Of a stretch of DNA of 64,000 nucleotides, positions 49,555 through 56,465 are shown piece after piece. This DNA is from JAFGDH01 sp964441265 (GTDB lineage Archaea; Aenigmatarchaeota; Aenigmatarchaeia; QMZP01; QMZT01). The notes under the pieces are model-generated. The model worked only from the letters and a program-made list of their open reading frames with translations. It had not been told where the DNA came from and did not search any database. Position numbers and translations under genes: made by a program. The stretch is from positions 62,001-126,000 of the forward strand of contig CAYYKJ010000004.1 of NCBI GenBank assembly GCA_964441265.1, given 5' to 3'. The number at the start of each line of letters is the position of its first letter. The first letter of the stretch is position 1.

Positions 49555-50757
49555 TTAAATTAAGAGACTGCTGATTTTATTGAGCTTATCTGAAGTGGTG
49601 TCTGAAAGCTTCAGTCTATTTAAAGAAGGAAACGATTTCGATCTGTCTCTCTGATCAGGCTTAACGAAATCATAATTCTCCGGCAGGAAGGAATTATTGT
49701 TCGGCGTCTTGGCCACACCGGACCCGTTCTCGGTCTCGATGTAAGTGAAGTGTATATGGCTTAAAGGCAACTTTCCGTTTCCGCGGGCGAATGCCTTGGT
49801 GTGCGATTTCACCCCCTCAAGTTTTCTGTGCGGCAAGCGTTTTCTGTCTTCCATTCCGAGCCAGAAACTATAATTCCTTTTGGGATCCATGGGAACAACG
49901 TCACAGGAGACGGCGACTACCATCTCCCTTCCCTCTGCCATGGACTTGTGATAAGTCTTCTCTATGAGATCCATTTGATCATCAGTTAGATTGGAATATA
50001 CTCCCGGTATAATGCAGAGGTTGTACCCCTTGTTTCTCACATCCTCAATTATTTTCCTTTCAGACTCTTCCGTTATGAGCCTTGAACTCCTGTTTTTGAT
50101 CAAATCATTATCATGATTCTCAGTTACTATCGGGATTATGTCTATATTCCTCCCTCCGTACGGACCCTTTTCGCTGGCCCTCAACTCCCCTCTGGCATCG
50201 TCAAGATACATAACCTGCTCCACTGATTTTTTATCCGGTTCAAAATATCCCTGTTTATCCCGTCTGACTACCATGTCGAACAGCCATGGATAGGCGTTAT
50301 GCGGAAACTTCGGTATCACCGAGATATCGCCTATCTTTTCAGCACCATCAAAAAACGAAGAAAAATAATCTTCTTCCAGCAGCTCCTTCGCGGCGGGGTC
50401 AAAATCCACCTCCCCTCTCAGAACCTTACCCAGCAGAATCATCCTCTCGAAATGCGTATTATGATTACCGTTTTTGGGAGTCCTTCCAGACAAATCATCA
50501 TAACTCTTTTCAAATCTCGGTAAATCCGCCCCGGTCTCTTTTATCCATTTGCTTATTTCTGATTTTTTGGGAAACCGTTTCTTTGACAAAGGGTGGCCTA
50601 TGCCGATCACACACCCCCTGTAATGGTTATGAATGGCTGTCTTGAATGCATTTTTCAGATCCATGACGTTTCCCGTGTCGACCGGCATAAATCCCGAGTT
50701 ATAGCTCAAATATTTCTCTGCCTTGCTGCTCGCTGAATCCGGATTATATTCAAACAC
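49555..50757 (-). CDS. Hypothetical protein (400 aa), partner of a winged-helix regulator
   Basis: No family is recognised. The protein looks alpha/beta and soluble, with strand-like CVIGIGHPLSKKRFP, LCIIPGVYSNL and MVVAVSCDVVPMDP and a His-rich middle. Composition is more AT-rich than the housekeeping genes. It starts 11 bp after the winged-helix gene and is surely co-transcribed. The alternating strands and conserved-looking His/Asp/Asn residues could make an enzyme active site, but this is speculation. Confidence 0.55.
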   Translation of the reverse strand: MFEYNPDSASSKAEKYLSYNSGFMPVDTGNVMDLKNAFKTAIHNHYRGCVIGIGHPLSKKRFPKKSEISKWIKETGADLPRFEKSYDDLSGRTPKNGNHNTHFERMILLGKVLRGEVDFDPAAKELLEEDYFSSFFDGAEKIGDISVIPKFPHNAYPWLFDMVVRRDKQGYFEPDKKSVEQVMYLDDARGELRASEKGPYGGRNIDIIPIVTENHDNDLIKNRSSRLITEESERKIIEDVRNKGYNLCIIPGVYSNLTDDQMDLIEKTYHKSMAEGREMVVAVSCDVVPMDPKRNYSFWLGMEDRKRLPHRKLEGVKSHTKAFARGNGKLPLSHIHFTYIETENGSGVAKTPNNNSFLPENYDFVKPDQRDRSKSFPSLNRLKLSDTTSDKLNKISSLLI

Positions 50758-50768
50758 TCAATTCACCT

Positions 50769-51719
50769 TCATTCCTTTATCTCAAACGAGTCTATCACTC
50801 CTCTGCCCTCTTTGTCCAGTCCCTTGATTATCCTCACCAATTCTCCATTATTTGCGTCGTTCTTATCAAATAACCTTTTAAGGTTTTGCGTCAAAGCGAT
50901 GACCGCCGCCCTCGCTCCCCTCGTCCTGATGCCGCCGATGACCAGTACATGGCTCTTCGGGTTCATCGGGTTCTTCATCTTTATGATGTACCCCGTCCTG
51001 GGGTCCTTATGGGTCGTCTTTGTTTTCAGCGAACGGAAGTAGTGCCCTTTGTCCCCAAACTCGATCGGGAGATGATCCTTGATCCTGTCTATTATCACAT
51101 TGGTCCTCACGTTCCCGATGAGTATCAGGTTTTTGCCGAGATCGGACTCCCTGATCTCGGTGTCGGGAGTGAAGTAGGGGAAGCTGAAATTGTTGACGAA
51201 GCTCCCGAGAAAAATTCCGAGATCATTCACATAGGTCCCCTCTTTCGATTTTGCATCGAACCTTCCGTGCTCATTCGGGTCGCCCACGATTATCCTGGCG
51301 TCCAGTTTCCCGTCTTTCACGAAGGGATGGAGGAACTCCAGCATCTCGGTGCTGGCAAGCGGGCCCGCCTTTTTGCCGGATGCGAGCGAGTGCCCGTCCT
51401 CGTAAAGCTTGGCGGCGATCACGGGGGAGACCATGCTGTATATGTTGGCGTTCATTCCGTACCTCTTTTCCACCTCTGTGATCCTGATTATACCGACCTT
51501 CTCCATCTTCCTCAGGTGGTAGTATATCTTCTGCTCGTGCTCTCCCAGCCTGCGGGCCAGATCCATGGCGCAGCCGGGCTTCTTCACCAGTTCGCTTACA
51601 ATCTTCAGGGAAAGATCCGAATTGAAAATATTAAGCTTCTTCGGATGAACAACGAGGGAATCGTAAACGGTTTTGGAGCCGTTATTCTCTTCTATCAGCG
51701 AAAAGTCCATGGCAAACAC
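50769..51719 (-). CDS. ArsR-type winged-helix protein with C-terminal alpha/beta domain
   Basis: This 316-residue protein has a winged helix at ~35-95 (LSLKIVSELVKKPGCAMDLARRLGEHEQKIYYHLRKMEKVGII), typical of ArsR/HTH_20-type archaeal regulators. A ~200-residue domain follows with LDARIIVGDPNEHG, GKNLILIGNVRTNVIIDRI and SHVLVIGGIRTRGARAAVIAL, in Rossmann-like repeats. This C-terminal part may bind a ligand or the neighbouring 400-residue protein. Upstream lies AT-rich DNA with TTTTAAAAGC (~51765-51774). Confidence 0.75.
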   Translation of the reverse strand: MFAMDFSLIEENNGSKTVYDSLVVHPKKLNIFNSDLSLKIVSELVKKPGCAMDLARRLGEHEQKIYYHLRKMEKVGIIRITEVEKRYGMNANIYSMVSPVIAAKLYEDGHSLASGKKAGPLASTEMLEFLHPFVKDGKLDARIIVGDPNEHGRFDAKSKEGTYVNDLGIFLGSFVNNFSFPYFTPDTEIRESDLGKNLILIGNVRTNVIIDRIKDHLPIEFGDKGHYFRSLKTKTTHKDPRTGYIIKMKNPMNPKSHVLVIGGIRTRGARAAVIALTQNLKRLFDKNDANNGELVRIIKGLDKEGRGVIDSFEIKE

Positions 51720-51902
51720 CCCTCCCTTCCGGCGGGAGGTCGATGCTTAAAATGTTAGCAGTAAGTTTTAAAAGCTTTTACAATTTTTTTTGTAATACGG
51801 AGAAAATAATTTGAACTTTAGATGTACCATCAGATAGTAAAATAGCTCCCAGCATATTGATTTTTGGCGATAAAAAAAGATTTTATAAAAAATATTTTTG
51901 TA

Positions 51903-51938
51903 AAGGTTAAACCTTATTTTAAGCCGGCCTTATAAGGC
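51903..51938. promoter_or_regulatory. Two palindromes over the promoter of the multi-zinc protein
   Basis: AAGGTT-A-AACCTT (51903-51915) is followed by the perfect palindrome GCCTTATAAGGC (51927-51938), whose centre TTATAA is the likely TATA box. The rest of the 51720-51970 gap is AT-rich, with a short GC stem (CTCCC ... GGGAG, 51722-51738) and no gene. A repressor site overlapping TATA is inferred. Confidence 0.5.
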
Positions 51939-51970
51939 AGATTTCCATTCCTTTAAACAGATGTCAGGGT

Positions 51971-52474
51971 ATGGTAATTCGCCTGGAGCTGATGAAGATG
52001 GACCTCGCAATCTGCAAGATATGCAAGGAACCGATCTGGAATTTCCTGTGCACTGAATGCCTGGCCAAAGACATAAAGGAAGCTCTACCTGACCACTTAG
52101 TAAAGGGGTTCTCAAAGTTCCACCACAACTTCAAGAGGTATTTCTACAACAAAAACCATGGAACCGAGTGCGTTCACTGCAAGAAACCCAGTCCTGTTTC
52201 TGTATGCCCTTACTGTTATCTGAACGAGGCGGGGAACTGGATGAGGGGGGTTGACCAGATAATGGCCAAGAGGCTGCTGAGGCTGATACCCCCGTTCAGG
52301 CACAAGAGCGAATTCCCGAAGGCAAACGTGAGCATGGAATTCACCAATGCGATAACCGAACTGGAGAACGAAAAGGGAACCGAAGGCGTATGCGACAGGT
52401 GCGGGGAGTTCTCCGAGAACCTGAAACAGCACGGGGAAGACGGCCTGGTGTGCGAAGTGTGCAGGGGATTATGA
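51971..52474 (+). CDS. Multi-zinc-knuckle protein
   Basis: This protein of up to 167 residues has at least four cysteine clusters: CKICKEPIWNFLCTEC, CVHCKKPSPVSVCPYC, CDRCGEF and CEVC, enough for three treble-clef or ribbon zinc sites. The middle is helical and basic (ALPDHLVKGFSKFHHNFKRYFYNK). Starts at 51971, 51992 or 51998 are all possible; GGAG at ~51984 favours the latter two. Nucleic-acid binding is likely for this type of protein; no specific family is named. It overlaps the convergent phosphoesterase by 6 bp. Confidence 0.7.
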   Translation: MVIRLELMKMDLAICKICKEPIWNFLCTECLAKDIKEALPDHLVKGFSKFHHNFKRYFYNKNHGTECVHCKKPSPVSVCPYCYLNEAGNWMRGVDQIMAKRLLRLIPPFRHKSEFPKANVSMEFTNAITELENEKGTEGVCDRCGEFSENLKQHGEDGLVCEVCRGL

Positions 52475-53296
52475 TTCCGGTCGGTCCGAAGTGAGGAATC
52501 TTATACTGAAAGTTCCCGCCCTCTCTTTGTCAACGTCATCCAATTTCAGGACGGCGTAAGAGCATTTCCGGGTGCTCATGGAAACGTCTTCAACACCGCT
52601 CAGAGCATACCCGGAATCGCCAGCCATCGAACCGGGACAGGCGATGTATCTCTTCTTGTTCGAAAATTCGGCTTTCCCGTTGCTATTGAATATATGTCCA
52701 TTGACGTCGCGGTCGCTGACCTCATTCTTCCCGGCCTTTTCGGTCTTCCAGATTGAAGGGACGTGCGTGTGCCCGTGCAAAAGCAGGTCGAAATCTCTGT
52801 CGTTGAAATTCTTTGCAGCGTGAACACTGCTTACTATCCTGGATTTATTATATCCCCCCAGGCCGACATCCTTCTGGGATTCCTTTCCTGTCAGAGGGAC
52901 CAGACAATCGTGGACCATCAGTATCCTGTATCCGAAATGCTTATGCTCCAGTACCCGCTTATCCCATTTTTTCAGCCACTTTATGTATTCCTCGCCAAGT
53001 TTGTTTCTCATTTTAAGGGCATTTTCCACGTTCTGCAAACTCCTCTCCCTCTTCCTGCCGGCATTCGCGTATTTCACATACCTCTCAAGCGCAACATCAT
53101 CGAATATCGACAAATCATGACCTCCCGGAACCACGTACAGGTTTTTCATACCGGAGAGCTGATCTATGCATTTCCTCGATTTTTCCACATCCCCTTCGCA
53201 GATGTCCCCCAGAAATACTGCCCTGTCGTAGTTTTTGGGGAGACGGGACAGGGAATCGTAATTCCCGTGAAGATCACTGAATACGAGGTATTTCAT
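52469..53296 (-). CDS. Calcineurin-like metallophosphoesterase
   Basis: This 275-residue protein shows SDLHGN (D8/H10), FLGDICEGD (D31), HDCLV and LLHGHTHVP, the metal-binding motifs of the calcineurin-like superfamily. The usual GNHD is GGHD here (58-61), so the conserved metal-bridging Asn is replaced by Gly, which may alter activity. The substrate is unknown; small relatives act on cyclic nucleotides, Ap4A or protein phosphates. It is monocistronic. Confidence 0.85.
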   Translation of the reverse strand: MKYLVFSDLHGNYDSLSRLPKNYDRAVFLGDICEGDVEKSRKCIDQLSGMKNLYVVPGGHDLSIFDDVALERYVKYANAGRKRERSLQNVENALKMRNKLGEEYIKWLKKWDKRVLEHKHFGYRILMVHDCLVPLTGKESQKDVGLGGYNKSRIVSSVHAAKNFNDRDFDLLLHGHTHVPSIWKTEKAGKNEVSDRDVNGHIFNSNGKAEFSNKKRYIACPGSMAGDSGYALSGVEDVSMSTRKCSYAVLKLDDVDKERAGTFSIRFLTSDRPES

Positions 53297-53683
53297 ATCA
53301 CCACTTATCGATAATAATAATTTTTTAATATATAAAAACTGTTTTTTAACCGCAGGGGGGATAATAAAAAATGAAAAGGCTTCCCGAGAGCATGGAATTC
53401 TTCATAGTGCTGGAGCTGGTCGTTAAGGAATGAAAGCCAAAACTGCACATAAGCCATAAATACGTTCTCCTACAAAGGTTAATTGTGAACAAGATGAAGA
53501 GCCACTTTGAGCAAGAATTGGATGAATTGAACGTTTCTCTGCAGGCAGTCGTCCTGCTCGTAGTGGTCCTGCTCCTTTGAGGGCCTTCATCTCTTGAGTG
53601 ATTCTGATGAAAGGTCCCTTTTCTTCTGGTGAGAGCAGACTCGATTTCTCTGTGTTCACAAAAAATAACAAGGAGGAACTGGT
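53297..53683. other. 387-bp gap with no confident gene; small inverted-repeat element inside
   Basis: TTGTGAACA (53483-53491) and its complement TGTTCACAA (53653-53661) bound a 179-bp segment. Inside, a 28-codon frame (53494-53580) begins MKSHFEQELDELN, which recalls the start of PhoU-like proteins, then ends in a low-complexity Val/Leu run. A 20-codon frame at 53371 is also present. An opposite 82-codon frame has no protein-like character. It may be a miniature element or a gene remnant. Confidence 0.35.
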
Positions 53684-53935
53684 ATGACTTATAAGAACGG
53701 GGATGTCTGCCTTAAGTCTTTCCCTGTCCCGGGAACCGTGACCGAAGATGTTCCGGAGGAAAGCTTCTTTTATCTGATCGAGAAGAAGCGCTTTAAATTA
53801 TACCCCGAGGAACTGAACGGCATGGGGCGAAACAGGAAGGAAAGGCTTAAAGAGATACCCGGAAACCCCGCAACCGTGACTGTGACGCCCGACCACAGAT
53901 CTTTCAAAAGCAGTTATGACGTAGACTGGGAGTAA
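53684..53935 (+). CDS. Hypothetical protein (83 aa)
   Basis: A strong AACAAGGAGG (53667-53676) precedes the ATG at good spacing. The product has a beta-like start (TYKNGDVCLKSFPVPG) and a C-terminal TVTVTPDHRSFKSSYDVDWE. No family recognised. It converges on the dehydrogenase gene with a 2-bp gap. Confidence 0.55.
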   Translation: MTYKNGDVCLKSFPVPGTVTEDVPEESFFYLIEKKRFKLYPEELNGMGRNRKERLKEIPGNPATVTVTPDHRSFKSSYDVDWE

Positions 53936-53937
53936 AT

Positions 53938-54924
53938 TCACCCGTTGGGTCTTATTATCACCTTGAGGGAATCCCCGGCCTTTGAAACAAGATCGAAACC
54001 TTCCTGAATCTTCTCCAGCGGAAGTGTGTGGGTGATCATGTCCTTGACCCCGATCTTCCCTTCCGAGATGAGTTTCAGCGACTCTTCCAGGTCTTCCGGG
54101 CCGCAGTAATAGGAAGTGATTACCTTTATCTCATTGCGCCAGAAGTCGTTCACGGGAACGACCACCTGTTTGTCCGGGGAAGGTACGGTGAACAATACGA
54201 TGACCCCCCCTATATCCACGTTTTTCCATGCGGTCTCAAAGGCCGGCAGGGCAGCCGCGCATAATATGACAACGTCGAATTTCCCTTTGATTTCCTCATT
54301 CGCGTCAATGGCAGTTGCCCCGCATTTCTTGACGAAATCCAGACGGTACTTATTTATGTCGGTAGCGGTGACCTCGGCACCCTTGTTGAGGGCCAGCTTG
54401 ACGTGGAGCATGCCCGACATCCCACTCCCGACAACAAGAACCCTGTCCCCCTTCCTGACATTGGCAAACCTCTGCGCCCGGACCGAGCAGGCCAGCGGCT
54501 CTATGAAAGTGGCTTCGTCATATGACAGGCGGTCAGGCAGCCTGAAAACAGCCTTGCTTGCCATCTCCCCCGGCACCAGGATAAACTCTGAGAAGGCCCC
54601 GCCCAGGCGAACATCCATATTCGGGCATACGGACTGGTGTCCCTTTTTGCAGTATCTGCACTCACCGCAGCCTATTTTCGGCGCGACAAAAACCCTGTCA
54701 CCAGTTTTAAAATCAGTGAAGCTTTCACCAATCCCGGCTATCTCTCCTCCCAGTTCATGACCAGGTATCAGGGGAGCTCTGGGGAGCCGGTACCATTCAA
54801 CGACGTCCGACCCGCAGATTCCGCAGGAATGCACCTTGACCAGAAGCTCTTTGCCTTTCGGTTTTGGTTTTTCCTTTTCCTCGATACGGATATCTTTGTT
54901 GCTGTAGTACATCGCGACTTTCAT
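53938..54924 (-). CDS. Zinc-dependent medium-chain alcohol/polyol dehydrogenase
   Basis: This 328-residue MDR enzyme has catalytic-zinc ligands C in CGICGSD and H/E in PGHELGGEIAG, a four-Cys structural zinc loop (CGECRYCKKGHQSVC), and Rossmann VLVVGSGMSGMLHVKLAL with TDINKYR, whose Asp favours NAD. It resembles sorbitol/threonine-type dehydrogenases. ATG 54924 lies 10 bp after the stop of the LsrF-like aldolase, so the two form an operon and could act in sequence on a phosphorylated or free polyol; this is inferred. Confidence 0.88.
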   Translation of the reverse strand: MKVAMYYSNKDIRIEEKEKPKPKGKELLVKVHSCGICGSDVVEWYRLPRAPLIPGHELGGEIAGIGESFTDFKTGDRVFVAPKIGCGECRYCKKGHQSVCPNMDVRLGGAFSEFILVPGEMASKAVFRLPDRLSYDEATFIEPLACSVRAQRFANVRKGDRVLVVGSGMSGMLHVKLALNKGAEVTATDINKYRLDFVKKCGATAIDANEEIKGKFDVVILCAAALPAFETAWKNVDIGGVIVLFTVPSPDKQVVVPVNDFWRNEIKVITSYYCGPEDLEESLKLISEGKIGVKDMITHTLPLEKIQEGFDLVSKAGDSLKVIIRPNG

Positions 54925-54934
54925 TTTATCAGAA

Positions 54935-55771
54935 TCATACCTTTTTGGTGTCGTCGGCTGCGATACCGGACTTCTTCTTTGGCCCGGATGCTTTCTTGTT
55001 CTCGTTATAGAACTGCAGCGCCTCTTTGGGGCTGGCATCCTTGTGTATCAGCTCCCTGACCGCCCTGATCATCGCCACGGGGTCGTCTGCCTGGAATATG
55101 TTCCTTCCCATGTCCACGCCTACCGCTCCGGCCTCTATGGCGTTGTGTGCCATCGTAAGGGCATCCAGCTCAGGGATCTTCTTTCCCCCTGCCATGACGA
55201 TAGGGACGGGGCAGGATTCTATCACCTTTTCGAAGCCTTCGCAGTAGTAGGTCTTCACCACGTGGGCGCCATGCTCGGCGGCCATCCTGGAGGCGAGCGA
55301 TAGGTAGCGGGCATCCTTTGTCATGTCCTTCCCAACGGCTGTCACGGCCATGGCGACCAGGCCGTATGCCTCGCAATCGTCAACCCAGCGGGAGAAATCC
55401 AGGATCGTGTCCCTCTCCCATGGCATGCCCACGGTGATCGAATAACCGATTCCCACCGCGTTCAGCCGCAGGACGTCCTCCACGGATATGGTGATTCCCT
55501 CATGGAGAAGCTCAGGACCCACTATGCTCGTGCCTCCCGAAGCCCTGAGCATCACGGGAACGTCCGTTTCCGGGTCCACGCATGCCCTCACCATTCCCCT
55601 GGTGGAGAAGAGTGTATCGCAATAAGGTATGAGCGGCTCCACCGCCTTCTTCCAGTTCTCCAGCCCCGTGGTGGGACCCAGAAAATAACCGTGATCGACC
55701 GCCAGCATTAGCGACCTCCCGGTCTTGGGTTTTATTATCTTGGACAACCTGTTCTTCATTCCCCAGTCCAT
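54935..55771 (-). CDS. LsrF-like class I aldolase/thiolase (DeoC/FbaB superfamily)
   Basis: This 278-residue TIM barrel has a Schiff-base lysine K173 in VVKTYYCEGF. The start LDWGM-like MDWGMKNRLSKI, AVDHGYFLGPTTGLE, LRASGGTSI, VTAVGKDMTKDARYLSLASR, PVPIVMAGGKKIPE and GVDMGRNIFQ match bacterial LsrF (3-hydroxy-5-phosphonooxypentane-2,4-dione thiolase) more closely than archaeal fructose-bisphosphate aldolase. Archaeal homologues may instead be sugar-phosphate aldolases. No other lsr gene is present. The C-terminal tail (KKASGPKKKSGIAADDTKK) is basic and extra. Confidence 0.85.
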   Translation of the reverse strand: MDWGMKNRLSKIIKPKTGRSLMLAVDHGYFLGPTTGLENWKKAVEPLIPYCDTLFSTRGMVRACVDPETDVPVMLRASGGTSIVGPELLHEGITISVEDVLRLNAVGIGYSITVGMPWERDTILDFSRWVDDCEAYGLVAMAVTAVGKDMTKDARYLSLASRMAAEHGAHVVKTYYCEGFEKVIESCPVPIVMAGGKKIPELDALTMAHNAIEAGAVGVDMGRNIFQADDPVAMIRAVRELIHKDASPKEALQFYNENKKASGPKKKSGIAADDTKKV

Positions 55772-55798
55772 ATCAACAACCTCCTTTGTTCATGTACA

Positions 55799-56023
55799 TC
55801 ATCCGTCCTCTTTATTTTCCGGCCGGACGATGAGATACCCCTTATCGATAAGCCAGTGATGGAACTGCCATGTCGTGAACAGGCAGGACTCCCTGCACTC
55901 CTTCCGTATGTTTTCGTGTTCCTCTGACCCGGGCTCGTGTTTTTCCAGCTCGATCTGCCTGGGACACTCGACATCCCTGCAGAACTCCCTTCTCTGGTAG
56001 TCGGCGTATCCCTCGATGGGCAT
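55799..56023 (-). CDS. Small cysteine-containing hypothetical protein (74 aa)
   Basis: ATG 56023 begins MPIEGYADYQRREF. Four cysteines (FCRDVECP and KECRESC) could bind a metal or form disulphides, in a mainly helical protein ending HHWLIDKGYLIVRPENKEDG. It precedes the LsrF-like gene on the same strand by 27 bp. No family recognised. Confidence 0.5.
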   Translation of the reverse strand: MPIEGYADYQRREFCRDVECPRQIELEKHEPGSEEHENIRKECRESCLFTTWQFHHWLIDKGYLIVRPENKEDG

Positions 56024-56059
56024 GATCAAGTCTGGGAGAGGGGAAATAAAAAGATAATG

Positions 56060-56281
56060 TCATCTGATTTTTTCAATGTCTTTCTTGATACTCCATTTTT
56101 TGCCCTCAATGGCTTCCCCGGCGCCGATTATGTGGTCATATTCCAAAAGCTCGTCTTCCGAGATGACCAGAAGGTCTACGTTGCTACCTTCCACACGCAG
56201 CCAGGATAGTGTATCTATATAGCCAGCCTCCAGGGCATTCAGATAATCCCCATGGCCTTTGAAAGGATAATTATCTCCCAT
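56060..56281 (-). CDS. Small acidic hypothetical protein (73 aa)
   Basis: The product starts MGDNYPFKGHGDYLNALEAGYIDTLSWL and continues VDLLVISEDELLEYDHIIGAG, an alpha/beta-like small protein. It is divergent from gyrB. No family recognised. Confidence 0.5.
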   Translation of the reverse strand: MGDNYPFKGHGDYLNALEAGYIDTLSWLRVEGSNVDLLVISEDELLEYDHIIGAGEAIEGKKWSIKKDIEKIR

Positions 56282-56359
56282 GAGATTTACTTATATCGTC
56301 AATTTTTAAGCTCCGGTGGTAAACCGGAGGGAATGGCCGGCAGATCACGAAAAAACCTT

Positions 56360-56415
56360 TATATATAATAAAGTTAATATACTAACTGTATAACAGTATA
56401 ACAGTTCAACAGTCA
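56360..56415 (+). promoter_or_regulatory. gyrBA promoter with iterated AACAGT motif
   Basis: TTATATATAAT (~56360-56370) is a strong TATA candidate. Downstream, ACTGTATAACAGTATAACAG starts at 56385 and is followed by TTCAACAGTCAG, giving repeated TAACAGT units and an AACTGT ... ACAGTT inverted arrangement (56384-56415) around the expected start of transcription. The leader to the ATG is then ~70 nt. A regulator of gyrase expression binding here is inferred. Confidence 0.5.
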
Positions 56416-56465
56416 GAATTTCAGCAGAATTCTTGAGATTCGAGAGTATTTAGTCTTAGGTGGAT

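Noticed and set aside
53423..53671. 82-codon minus-strand frame in the 53.3-53.7 kb gap
   Set aside because: No ribosome-binding site or TATA at good distance, low-complexity translation, and it coincides with an inverted-repeat element.
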